Source: Chelonoidis abingdonii (taxonomy: Eukaryota; Chordata; Testudines; Testudinidae). From it: 64,000 bases of DNA. The position numbers were made by a program, and so were the translations under genes. The stretch's first letter is position 1; each line of letters opens with the position of its first letter. Where the stretch lies: NCBI RefSeq assembly GCF_003597395.2, contig NC_133770.1, forward strand, positions 208,128,452 through 208,192,451. The letters are read 5' to 3'. The notes beneath the pieces were generated by a model that saw only the letters and a list, made by a program, of their open reading frames with translations, made no database searches and had not been told where the DNA came from. This document shows positions 23,650 to 35,500 of this stretch, one piece after another.

Positions 23650-24602
23650 AATTATATCTGTGAAATGGCTTGGACTAATAAAAATAGCTTTTCACTTAGT
23701 AGATGGGGCCCAACTGGTTTGAAAATATCTGAAACTCATAACTCTGTGGGTTCTGCTGTGTCTTCTAGTGACATTTCCAGAAAATTGTACTTCAGGAAAG
23801 CATGTCCTACCACAGTAATGCAGTGCATGCATCACTATATTACTCACTTCACCTATCACTTTGTTGGTTTTTAATACCTAGCTGATATAAAGAGCTGAAT
23901 TCTTCAGGCATGATAGATCTTTTCAATTAGTTTTTCTTTAAAGAAACAAAAAATTGAATACCTGCCAGAAAATTGCTTCATGCATAGTATTCACTCTATT
24001 CTGCTCACTTATGCCTATATGAGTAGAAAGTAACTTGTTAGCCTGAGTTCAAGTCAAACATGAATTTCCTGTTTATTGTAGTATTTACTACCATTTTAAT
24101 TTGTAAAATACAGATCTTCTCTCAGGTGACTTTTCTGGAGAAAATTATGAATAACATTTTACTACATTAGAGCAAATATCTTTCAGGAAATTATCCATCC
24201 TAAGTTTCTTGCAAACTTTAATAAAACATAACATTTTACAGTGTCTCTCTTATAACAGTGCACACTAGTCAAAAATATGTCAGAAAAGTTTAGACTCAGC
24301 TCTACTGATCATCATTTGCAAAAGATACATTTGCACATCCAGTCTACTTTCTTGACAAAAACGAGTCAAGGATACTCAGTTTCCTTGAGATTGTCTTAGT
24401 TTAGCATAGACAAAAAGGGCTGCATTGTTCTAATTTATATTGAGATAAGATAGCATGCTGGTTGTTGCAGCATGCCGTGATGCAGGAGCCTGAGGTCCAG
24501 AGACACCTTGGGACTCTATTTCAGGGTTTTATACTGTTGCCTATCACTGCAACTTCTGAGGACCTTCCATGTAAAATTGTTAGCAACAGTGAAGTCCCTC
24601 AA
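23650..24602. other. AT-rich stretch without a recognised gene
   Basis: No coding or repeat signature recognised. Confidence 0.5.
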
Positions 24603-24776
24603 GGTATGCCTACACCACGATAAGAGTCATGGTGCAGCTGCAGCTGGCCTGGGTTAACTGCTTTGGGGCTATAAAATTGCAGTGTAGTTGTCCAGGCTTG
24701 GGCTGGAGCATGGTCTCTGTGATCCCGTGAGGATGGAGGAACTCAGAGCCTGGGTTTCAGCCCAAATGTCTACTGT
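24603..24776. mobile_element. MITE fragment, GGTATGCCTACAC family
   Basis: The left end GGTATGCCTACACCACGAT is paired with internal inverted blocks: ATTGCAGTGTAG near 24680, and AGCCTGGGTTTCAGCCCAAAT before the apparent right end ATGTCTACTG. It resembles the family of 6801-7079. The right end is cut or decayed. Confidence 0.6.
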
Positions 24777-25263
24777 TTTTTTTTAGTCCCACAGCTTTTT
24801 TAGCTCTGTGAACTCTGAGCCTTAGTGCCGTGGATTTTTTTTATCACAGAGTAGAACACACTGAGTGGATTTTGTGGAGTTTCTGGTGCTCTTCTTTTTT
24901 CAGGATTAAAAACTAGCTTGAAGTATTCTTTGTTCTTTGGTAGGTTTGTTGGTTTGATTTGTTTTGGCTCTTTCTTCTTGAGCCATTGGAGGCTAGGAAT
25001 TTCCTAGTGCTGATATTTTCTGTATCCAAAGCTGGCATTGATTTTTTTTTTTTTTTTACTGCACTGCCAAGCAGGTGATTATAAGCAGCATTGCAAGCTT
25101 GCTTGCCTCCCATGGCCCTTGTGCAGGAAGAATGGAAGGAAAAGGGAATGTGCAAAAACTGCTTTCTCTGTGCATTCTGGGGGTGTGGCAAATCACCTCA
25201 GCATGAGTCAGCAGACTGTACCACCACCCTTATGGGCCACAGAGTTGGAAGGTGGGACTGCAG
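24777..25263. other. Stretch without a recognised gene
   Basis: Contains poly-T runs near 24775-24845 and 25040-25057. The short frames on both strands have no recognised domain. It may include part of a second MITE. Confidence 0.45.
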
Positions 25264-25436
25264 CATCTGTAGGCATACCTGAGCTAACTATGATAGAGCC
25301 AGTTCACTAAAAATAGCAGTGTAGCCGCTCAAGTAGGTACCCAGTTCCTGGGTGGGAATTGTACTTGGGTGGCCAACTGGAGCTGCATCTTCTGATTTGC
25401 AGTATAGAGGCACAAATCCTTTCATCTCTACACTGT
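25264..25436. mobile_element. MITE fragment (GTAGGCATACCTGAGCTAACT end)
   Basis: TGTAGGCATACCTGAGCTAA is followed by AAAAATAGCAGTGTAGCCGC and a self-complementary centre (GTACCCAGTTCC...GGGTGG). I recognise this order from TGTCTAC-ended sauropsid MITEs. The right terminus is decayed. Confidence 0.55.
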
Positions 25437-27356
25437 TCTGTACTCAGGGCAGTGAATGTTTTAAATCCCACAGCCTAGCCCATAATGAATACTTTTGCTT
25501 CATAGAGCTGGTGTAGTAGTAATTGGAGAGTTGGGAGAGGTGAACAAGCTTTGTTAGTGGTGTGCATGAAAGGGCTGAAAAGAATGGGTGAGCTAAAATG
25601 CTAAGATCCTCATTCTGTCCAAACTCCTAAATTGAAATGAGCTCACCCTTCTTGTGAGACAGGCAGGGTGAAGGAAAGTCCCATCTTTCCAAGGCTATAG
25701 TATAGCCTCTATAATTTTTAGGTTCTCTTCCCCTCAGCTACCTATGAAGATTTTTCATTTTCTCTAGGTTTTCTTTAAAAGCTCTCTCATTGTGTTAAAC
25801 AGTAAAGTATCCAGCTCAATGGAGTCCTGTGGAGGCTTTCTCCATCCAAAGCACCTCTTCTTTCCAGGTCTCTCTCTCCCTTTTTTAATCATGATCACTG
25901 CTGTTTACACTTTGTAATTACATTGTAGCATCCAGCCTCCTTGCCTGAGAAGATGGAGCCCCCAAGCCTTAATGGCATTCCAAGTAGACCACTAGAGGGA
26001 ACTTTTGAGTGAGATCCACTCCCCCTTTTGAAACTACAGATATGAGAACAACTTGTCCTCAAAACCTCTTGTGGGTCTTGAGTCTGGGTCTACCATATGG
26101 CAGCACAAAGCTCATTCGAGATGTAAATAGATATCCCATAGACGTAAATAGAAATTTTGCACTTTTGGGAATATTGGAATTAATATCTGGCAAGAGGATC
26201 TGGGATCTCTTGAGGCCAGTCTGAAGTTGACCTTTGAGTTTCATTATCCCCATCTTAAATCAATTGTTTTGAAATATCTTGTGGCAAAATTAGCAAAATT
26301 TAGCATATAAGGAGGGAGAGGAATTCCCACCCCCCAAAAAAATCTGGTTATGAAACTGGCAAACAAGCAACCCAACCTTCCACATTTTGATAGTTACTGA
26401 AGTGTGCAAATCTTGTTTGTTAGTCTCTTTTCCTTATAGGACATCGTTTCTATCATTAGTTATCCAAAGTGACATTTACAAATTAAAAATTGTTTTTGAA
26501 TTTTTTATGGTATTGGATTTATTTGGGCATTGTTCTGTTCTACTTATTCTTATGAACTCTGTTTCATATTATCTTACATGAGCATGGTGGTTGAAATTCT
26601 TGGTATTTCCTGCCTAGCTTATGCCTCAGACTTTAAAATATTTGAATCAAATTGAGAATCTTGTAAATAAGTACATGCTCAGTAGAGTGTTTCATTTTAG
26701 TAACATCCCAGACATGCATTTTTTTCCTGTTAGTATTCCAGGTCTAGAACACATGTCTAGTAAGGTACAGACACGTACGTCTTTGGATTTCTGGAACTTC
26801 TCAAGAAAAGCGTACTGCATTTCTGAACATCTTAAAGTGAACAAATGCAGAAAGACAAAAACAAAATGTCTTTGAACCTAACTGAAATAATATTTAAAAA
26901 AACCTGAACACATGATTTGTTTTGATGATTTAATTTTGACATGTATGCAGTTTAGAGTGGTTTCAACCTTTGAGTTGGGTAGTAATGGTCAAAATTTATA
27001 TTAATCAAGAAAATCTATCATACTTAAAATGGTTCCTTGTTTGTACTTTGGAATAGTAGGATGACAAAGTGAAGCCAGTGTATTTAATAGATACTACTTT
27101 GTTCAAATTATCTTGCCTCAAACTAACTTCAAAGTTATAGTTATGAATGCAATGCATATAAGTGATGATATAAAATGAAGTCAACTGAAACATTATTTCA
27201 TTGATGGAATACCATTAATAATTTGTAGCAAACTTGTAAAGGCAGATCTCTTGTGTTGATATTAAAATATTAAATTTTATGTACTGAGTTATTGACTAAA
27301 AGTGTGTTCTTAATGTGTATAATGAAAGTCGAAAGTGTATTGTAAACTCTGGCTGA
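25437..27356. other. AT-rich stretch without a recognised gene
   Basis: Longest frames are under 90 codons with no recognised domain. No clear repeat boundaries. Confidence 0.5.
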
Positions 27357-27846
27357 ATTCAGAGTAGCAGCCGTGTTAGTCTGTATCTGGAAAAAGAACA
27401 GGAGTACTTGTGGCACCTTAGAGACTTACAGATTTATTTGAGCATAAGCTTTCGTGGGCTACAGCCCCACTTCATCAGATGCATGTAGTGGAAAATACAG
27501 TAGGAAGAATACACACACACACCCACAGACAGACAGACACACACACACATACACACACCCACCCACAGACACACACACAGAACATGAAACAATGGGTATT
27601 ACCATACACACTATAAGGAGAGTGATCAGTTAAGGTGAGCTGTTATCAGCAGGAGAGAAAAAGAACTGCTTGTAGTGGTAATGAAAATGGCCCGTTTCCA
27701 GCAATTGACAAGGAGATGTAAGGAACTTGTGGGGTTGGGGGGATAAGCATGGGGAAATAGTTTTACTTTGTGTGGGCCATTACACAAATGGCTCAAATAA
27801 ATTTGTTAGTCTCTAAGGTGCCACAAGTACTCCTGTTCTTTCTGGC
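27357..27846. mobile_element. Element with long inverted ends, possibly Penelope-like
   Basis: The left end (27357-27440) contains GTTAGTCTGTATCTGGAAAA, then AGAACAGGAGTACTTGTGGC and CACCTTAGAGACT. The right end (27793-27842) carries the reverse complement: AGTCTCTAAGGTGCCACAAG, then TACTCCTGTTCTTT. Between them are CATAAGCTTTCGTGGGCTAC and a (CA)n block. This element is very common in turtle and crocodile sequence. I associate it with Penelope-like elements but cannot confirm that. There is no coding part here. Confidence 0.7.
27511..27577. repeat. (CA)n / CAGA compound microsatellite
   Basis: Runs of CA interrupted by CCCA and CAGACAGA units, inside the element at 27357-27846. Confidence 0.85.
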
Positions 27847-28449
27847 TGAATTGTCTCCTTACTGGGCTGTATCGAAAATGCATTTCTGAAGGCTTCCAAG
27901 ATGTGTCCCACCTCTTACTGCTATGGAGAATAGTTTGTATGTCTTTATATTTCTTCATTAGCAATACAAATTTCTGAAATATTGATTTAACTCTATTTCC
28001 CCAAATTTAGAGCGTGTAATTTTTATGATAGAGACTCTAGATCAAGAAAATCCCAGTTTATTTAATCATTTTTTAAGAAAAGGTTTATACTAACAGAGAA
28101 AGAAACTAGGGTACATATTAATTTAGATTCAGTACAGAACTGTCATCTTAAAATTAATTAGTGACAATGACAATTGACAATGAGAATGGAGGTGCATCAA
28201 TAACTGCTTTTTGGAAGACTATGCTTTTATAGCCTAACAACAAGACTCTCCAGCATTGATATGACTCTAGTGTCAATTGTATACAAATGAGAACTGTGTT
28301 TGATGTATTTGTTGGAAGAAAGTGAGTTAACTATAAGATTGCAATGGTAGAGACAACGAGTGAGAAGGAATTCAGGGCAAAAAGAATGTGTGTGTGTGGC
28401 TGTGGGGTTGAAGACCTTGTTCAAGTGAACTATATAAATTTATGGTGGG
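27847..28449. other. Stretch without a recognised gene
   Basis: AT-rich, nothing recognised. Confidence 0.5.
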
Positions 28450-28535
28450 TAAAGTAAAAGTTGTTTGAAGCTTTCTGAAATTTCACCAAAAAACGTGTTT
28501 TTGCTAAAAATGTTTGTTTTTTTGACCAGCTCTAA
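28450..28535. repeat. Interspersed repeat of the GACCAGCTCT family
   Basis: GAAATTTCACCAAAAAACG, then GTTTTTTTGACCAGCTCTAA. It shares the end with 43638 and 52905 neighbours. Confidence 0.5.
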
Positions 28536-29475
28536 TATAGAGCAAAAACTGAGCAAAACGCTAGTGTGGAACTGATGAATGGAAAGAGAGACGGATTGCC
28601 AGACTTACATTCACAGAAGCAGTCACCACTTTGTGGACTGTTGAGATGAATTTGGCTCAAAAGGGAGGCACACAATTGTAAAATAATAATAATGGGGAAA
28701 GTTTAATAAGGATTGAGATCTGAGAGAATGCAGAAAATGACGTAGCAGATTACTAACTGACATAAAGAAAACATGTTTTGGCAACATGTTTATAATCGAA
28801 GGACTATCTGTAGTATACCTCATTTATCCTTCAGTCAATAGTTTTCAACATCACATTGCTGAAGAGAGGATATATTAATTCTTGTAAGCGGATACTGACT
28901 CTTGTTGAGTTTAAAATATCGGAGTGTATTGACTGGAAAGGTAAACATTTTGGTCAATATTTACATTGCTAGCCAATACATTGATATTCACTGGACCAAC
29001 TCAAAAATATGTATTGTTTATTGCAACAATCTTTCTAATTAAAGATAAGCCCATATCAAAAGTCTGCAGCTAAACTCCCTGATTTTTAGGAGTAGGTGCA
29101 TTTTGGAATTAGGACATGTGATTTTGTAATTGGATGTATATTTATAATAGGTTGAAACTCAAAACACTGATGCCAATCATTGCCAAACTTTGGAGAGTTG
29201 AGATTTGTATGCATATTTTCAAGGGTTATCTCTAATTTCAAATTAGAATTCTAAATGCAAAAAAAAGCAGAAGGATTATTCCCCCCCCCTTTTAAAAACA
29301 TATTTTAATGGAGAGATGAAATTACTTGTATTTGAATTTTAAAAAATAAAGTGGATGGGGAGAACTGTCATCCCCCCTTTTTAGGGATGAGGAAGATAGT
29401 TATGCTTTTTTTGCATATGGAGTCTAGATGGGTTAACATTGCTCCAAATCACAGTATTATTGACCTCTGAAGACT
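28536..29475. other. AT-rich stretch without a recognised gene
   Basis: Contains an A-run and a C-run near 29260-29290. Nothing else recognised. Confidence 0.5.
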
Positions 29476-29780
29476 AAGGCTGTGTCTATACTACAGACCT
29501 TACAGCGGCACAGCTGTACTGCTACAGCTGCGCCGCTGTAAGGTCTCCCATGCATCTGCTCTGTGCCAATGGGAGAGAGCTCTCTTGCCGGCATAATTAT
29601 ACCTCCCCCAATGAGCAGCGGCAGGTATGTCAGCGGGAGAGCCTCTCCTGCAGACACAGTGCTGTCCACATCAGCACATTTGTAGGTGAAATTTATGCCA
29701 GTTGGGGGAGGGAGGTGTTGTTCAGGGGTGTGAAAAAACAAAAGTTTTACTGACAAAAGTTCTTGTGTGGACAAAGCCTT
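29476..29780. mobile_element. MITE, AAGGCT...GTCTACAC family with internal palindromes
   Basis: The left end AAGGCTGTGTCTATAC is mirrored by GTGTGGACAAAGCCTT. A strong internal palindrome follows the left end: CCTTACAGCGGCACAGCTGT pairs with ACAGCTGCGCCGCTGTAAGG. Further GGGAGAGAGCTCTC-type palindromes lie in the middle. Target duplication unclear; a PIF/Harbinger- or hAT-derived origin is possible. Confidence 0.85.
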
Positions 29781-29899
29781 GAACGATAGAAATTTACTGA
29801 TTCATTTTATGTCTGTTTGCAGCCACTCAGGAGGCCAGATTTTTTCTTGTATGCACCTATAAGTGTTACTTTAGGAACAAGAAGGCTGTCTTGTATACA

Positions 29900-30725
29900 T
29901 GTAACCCTTCTGGCAGGTGAAGTCAGCAACAACAAGAGTTGAGTTTGATATGTAGGGGTTCCTCTTAGCGTTACAAAACAGAACTAGCTCAAGCCCCCAC
30001 CCAGAAACCTGGTAAAACTAGCAGCACCCCTGGGAGCCTTTGGGAGGCAATATTTCCCCACTCACAGTGAGTCTGTGTATAACAAATTTTTTTTATCAAA
30101 GGCAGAGGGAATCAGCATTAATGTAGGAAAACACTGAAACCACAATTTGAAAATATGCAAACAATAAGTAAACACCCACTCCACATCTTTGGAAACAGTC
30201 CTTTGCCTCAGTTTCTCACCTTGTGATTTGGAAGCCCCGAACGATGAATGTCCCTGTAATAACCCCCTCTCCTTTCCTTCAACTGCACCCCATTCACAGT
30301 TTGTTGTCTGAAGTCAGTGAAGTCCCAGAATTCAGGGATATGTTCATGTTGGTTCACCTCCCACCCCCCTGAAGGGGGAATCCAAGCAATGCTTCTGCTG
30401 CTGTCATTGCTCACCACTGCTGTTGTTGCCACTGCTCACTGCTGCCACTGCTCCAGCTGCAATGCCATGTTCCGAGGTTCCGCTACTTAGCTCAGCTCTT
30501 AGTGATTTCACCAGCTAGCAGAGAACCTCACTGCTGCAGCACTCTGTGTTGTCTTTCACTGCAGCACTGTCCCCACAACAAAGTCTAAGGTTCTCCCCCC
30601 TAAACCAGCTTACCAGTGACTTCAGCTTTAGTATTCACCAACCAGAAACAAGGAATCTAAATCGAGTCTGATCAGCTCTGTCTTTAAACACTGAAGGGGG
30701 ATTGTCAAATTGTATCCAAAGCTCT
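29900..30725. mobile_element. LTR-like repeat (TGTAACCCTTCTGGCAGG start)
   Basis: Begins TGTAACCCTTCTGGCAGG. I recognise in order GTTGAGTTTGATATGTAGGG, CCACCCAGAAACCTGG, and a TGCTGCTGTCATTGCTCACC-type CTG-rich patch near 30390-30460. It resembles a turtle LTR or retroelement end. The right boundary and orientation are uncertain. No genes. Confidence 0.45.
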
Positions 30726-30767
30726 TTAAGAATCCAGAATGCCTGTGATAAATGAAGGGGAAGGGGA

Positions 30768-31510
30768 TGATTCCCTCTTATGGACACCCAGCCAACCAGT
30801 AGCTATAAAATCCCTCTTAGTAGCTGTTCTCTATGTGCTTTACCTGTAAAGGGTTAAAAGTCTCACTGTGATGCATAGGTAAAAGGAAGTGTGTTGGCGT
30901 CTAGCCAAAAGAGCCAATGGGATGGCTAGATCTTTTTAAAATTGAAACAAGACTCCCCTTTTGTCTATGAGTGGTTGTTCTCTGGGAGAGGCAGACAGGG
31001 AGCAGTTATGCTGTGAGAAGCTTGGGTCAGGTATGAAAAATCATCAGAATCGTACCTAGCAACTACTCATCTAAAACCCCAGATATGTAAATAGATCAGG
31101 AAATGTCTAGGAAGACACGATTACGTTTATCCCTTTTATTTCTTTATGGCTTGAGGATTCCTCTGTGCTAACCCCAGGTGCTTTTGTTTTGCTTGTAATC
31201 TTTAAGATGAACCTCAAGAGCTATTCTTGATGCTTGATCCTTGTAGTTGTGGGTTTTTTTTTTAAATCTAGGGGGTGGAGTGCGGCAGGGGAGTGAAAGG
31301 GCTTGAGGGTACCCCACAGGGTACCCAAGTGTACCTTCCTGGGTTCTCAAAGGGGTTTTACACTTGTGTGGTGGAAGCATCTACCAATCTGAAGTCAGAG
31401 AAACCTTGGGAGTTAATACAAGCCTGGAGTGGTTAGTATTAATATTTAGAGTCCTTGCAGGCTTCCACCTTCTGCACTCAAAGAGCCAGAGTGGGGAATG
31501 TCTATCCCTA
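30768..31510 (+). mobile_element. LTR-like repeat with TTTACCTGTAAAGGGTTAAA block
   Basis: Shares the CCTGTAAAGGGTTAA block with the LTR at 1497-2275. Other blocks I recognise are CAAAAGAGCCAATGGGA, GTACCCCACAGGG and GGTTCTCAAAGGGGTTTTAC. It ends near CAGAGTGGGGAATG. Probably a related LTR family. Ends and target duplication not resolved. Confidence 0.55.
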
Positions 31511-32094
31511 CCCATCCTCTAACTTTCAGTTCGATTCGGGATCACTGCTTAAAGAGTGAGGTTACAGGTAGGGTGACCTCCTGCCCCATTAAGGCATATT
31601 AACTACAGTTCTGCACTTCAGTCATAGAATAAGGATAACATCATTTCATTCCTGCATCATGACTAAAGTGAATTTTAACCCCAAACATTCAAAATTGATT
31701 ACTTTGGCAAAACAGGTTTTTCTGCTGATCATCTAGGCAAAGTAAGTGTGTCTGTGCAAATTCAGTCTGTTCCTGAGGTCTTCCCCCCTAGTTCATCAAC
31801 AGATGGCAGAGGAGAGCAAATTCATTGTGGAGTAGTGATGGAGACTATTAAGCTTGTTTGTAAAACTCTGTATAAATGCTTAAATTCAACTGGGACATGT
31901 TTTTCTCTATTTTATGAGAGACACAACAAACCAGGCAAAATACAAACCGATCATATAAAATGTCTGACTTGTAGCTGTTTGTTATTCTGCAGCTGAGACT
32001 TCATTGGCTGCAGGGATTACCCTATTCATCATTATATGACATTTTGACATGCATCACTATAAATCACTGTAAGATTCCATAGCTGTGCTTTTGG
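31511..32094. other. Stretch without a recognised gene
   Basis: Short frames only. Nothing recognised. Confidence 0.5.
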
Positions 32095-32565
32095 AAATGA
32101 TCGTAGAACTAGAAGTCGGAGATGGAAAAGGTCATCCGCCACCTTCCTGCTAATGCAAGATTGTTCTCTACAGTAGGTCTTTGTCCAGTCTAATTTTAAG
32201 GTCCTGTAGGGATGGAGCTTCCACAAGTAATATGTCTCGCTTTCAGGAAGCTTTTCCTGATGATCAGTCAATTTTCCCTTTCTTAATCTCACTCAGTTCC
32301 TCTTGGTTGTGCCCCCATGTATTGCACTAAATTCCTTTCCCTCCTTGGTGTTTATGCTCTTCAGATATCTTAGTAGGCGCTCTCTTTATCTTTACCTTAG
32401 TGGGTTGCTTAGCCAAATTATACACATCTTGCCACAGAAGTCGTCCACCCAGGCCAATTTTTTTATCTCTCCTCTGAACTATCTCCATTTCTTTCATTAG
32501 CTTTCTGACAATGTAATGCCCACAATTGAATTCTGTATTCCTGATACAGTTGCACAAGACCCACA
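32095..32565 (-). mobile_element. CR1 LINE 3' fragment (antisense)
   Basis: Read on the plus strand this is antisense CR1 3' sequence: GAGATGGAAAAGGTCATC, TTCCTGCTAATGCAAGATTG, then GGAAGCTTTTCCTGATGATC and CCTTGGTGTTTATGCTCTTC. It then reaches antisense codons of the RT C-terminus near TATCTCTCCTCTGAACTATC. The copy is 5'-truncated and old. Confidence 0.75.
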
Positions 32566-35500
32566 TACATTTGGATTATTAAACTCTATCTAAAGGAATG
32601 TCAGTGCAAACAGAAATGACTTGAATCTGAATAATATGATGAAAAAATGTATGTTGTTCTTACTATGTTATGTGTCTTGTATATCCTCTAGTAGTGAAGA
32701 ATAAATGGAGTGTAAATTCCACAACACAATATTATTTTACAGAATAATTCTAAACAAGCATGTTCTTGTGTTATGATTCAGTGGTATGCATTTCATATTG
32801 TGAAGGAAAAATGTACGTATTTAGAGCTTGCTATTTTAACAGAGGCCAAATCAAAAAGGGTTCAATAATTGTGATACCAGGGAAATAGTGACTATATAGT
32901 GCTGAAAAGAGGTAAGCAATGATTGATTAGTTTCTGCTAAAAAATGTTCAGAAGTTAGCTTTAAGGGTCATCACCATTTTTTAAATTATTACCACATTAG
33001 TTTAAAAAAAAGAGAGAGAGAGAGAGAAAAGAAGAAAAGAAATACTGCTTCCTTGCTTTAGGGAGGATAAAGTCAGTCAACATTCCTGAACTGCTACACT
33101 GCAAAATTTCTATCCACCTGGTGCTCTGAAAAGACTGACATTTTGTCACTTAGGGAATAACATCATTTTGAAATGTGCTACAAGCTCAAGCAATTCTTTA
33201 TTGTTGATTAAAGTTGGTTTCTAGTTATATGGTATATTTAAGTATGTTTTTGGAGTATTTTCAACATATTCATGCAGTACACAAGATTCAGTCTAGTCTA
33301 TTGTTTACCACAGCGTGTGCGTGTGAAGGCATTATTTTGATCCTTCATTCAAGGAATGTTCTATAGTGTGGAATGACTATTTTTTCAGAACCCCCTTTAA
33401 ATTATTTGTGGAACTTTAAGTGTAGAATTGATTTCTCTCTGTTTTAACCTTCCTTTTAATTCTTCTGTATAACTAAGCACATGCTTATACAAAAGTCCCA
33501 GGAGATCCATCAGTAGTATGAAATCAGGGTCTAATCTTCCTTCATGGAGACATTTAGCTACTTTTCTGGTGCATATTTACGTAGTGGCTGAGTTTGCAAG
33601 ATAGTGTATGTAGCAATGTGCAGCATGTGACCCTGTCTGAGAGCAGGCTGGAGCCCAGAGTTTTAGCTGTGAATGAAGTGCACTGAACATCCATGTCCAA
33701 GAGAGTAAAAGTAGAGCCATAGGAACTATTTTCTGTGATCATCCTATGAACATAGATACGTTTGAATGATTACGGTGAGCAGGTTTGGGGCCAAATTATG
33801 TTAGATCAAGAGTAGTATTTTTAGTATCTCCTTAACAACTTGCTTTAATCTTTCTTTGCAGTATTTTAAAGTACCTGTATAAGCGTTGCTTTTTTCAGTG
33901 GTATTCCTAAATGGAAGAATAGTAGGGGTGGACAAAACAGAGATTGGTTCAACAACAACACAGGAATACTATCTTACATGTTATGTATTTGCCTGTTTTG
34001 TTGCCATTACACTACAGTCTCAGTTGGTCCAGCATTTGTCAATAAAATGTCTTTTGAAATAGGTCCCTATTCCAGCCTTTACTAAGAAACAAATTGATCT
34101 CTGATACAGAGCTGTAAATTTAGATAAATTTGATTGACTTTAGTTAAGTTATTTCAGATTTACATTGGTATATATCTCAGTTCTTATTTGAGTCAAAGGG
34201 CATTAGGATTTGGCTGAGTATTTTTTTTTATTTGAAATACAATTTTCCAAATTTCCTGGACATAAGTTGCTCTAATGGAAGCATCCAAATTTTTGCTAAT
34301 CTACTGCAATTGTATTTTTGTGTCCTCTGGACATACTTGCACTGGAAAATGGCAGACATCTGAACCACAAAGCATCCTTTTCCTAAGTTGAAAATGTTCC
34401 TACATTGCAGGCACTCTGAGTGCCTGCCTTGTCGAATACTACTCTGACTTTAATATACTGGCAGCAGTATACTGGTCTATACTGGTCTAGTATAGAGAAA
34501 ACAAAGGTAGCCAACATATCCTTTTGCACCACTCTAAAACTACTACTGGTGATTTATGAAATTCAGAAGGTTGGATATTGTAGAATTACAGATTCCAAGC
34601 TTGACTGAGGTAAGGATTCCTTTATGAATCCAGAGCCTCTTGATCTTGAAAGAAGGACTGATTTAGAACTCGTTGTTTAGTTCCTTGATTATAAAATATT
34701 TTTAATAAGCATAAAAACACAAACAACTCTTACATGTGGAATTTGGAGGAAGCTGATTCTTCCTCATTTACAGCATCTGAATCGAATTTGGAGTCTTCTG
34801 ATTCTGCTGCCTGCAAATAAACTGAAACCCTGGGCAGGGTGTTATTTTTGGAAACCATGAGGACCAGTGAATGAAGGAGTGGAGGACCCACTTTTTTCTC
34901 TCTCTCTCTTCTATGCAGAAGGCTTCAGGGCTGTTGGAGGAGAATGGGAGCTTTCTTCTGAATGCCAGATTTTTACGCAAGGGTCATACAAAAGGGGGTT
35001 CAGATCAGGATTGCCAACTTTACTTGACCACAAAACAGGATGTGCTCCCCCTCCTCAGCCCTGAACTCCATATAAAAATCAAGCCATTCATACTCATTTC
35101 AATCAGCATTTTAACTTTTTTTTTTTTAAAGGGGCTCTTAGAATCTTTCTCAGCTAAAGGCTAAGAAATGACTTTTGCCCTTTAAAGAGTTAATGTTAAC
35201 TAAGAAAATGAACTGGGGAATTTGGTAGGAAGGGTGTGCCAAGCTGAAAAACGTACAAATTGAAGTTATACAGAATTGTGTCTCTGTCTGTCCATATGTA
35301 TATTATCTCACAAATATATATTTATGTATAAAAATATGTAAAATGTTTCTATATAATGTACATATTGTAAGTGTGTGGATCTGTAGTTATAACTATAATG
35401 ATATATGACATACATAAAAGCCAATTCATTATCTCTGTTCTATGTCAATATGAACAAAAGAAGCCTTGTTGATATGTACAATGCAGGATGTAGCTCAGAT

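Noticed and set aside
27511..27577. CRISPR-like or regulatory tandem array
   Set aside because: It is a plain CA-type microsatellite.
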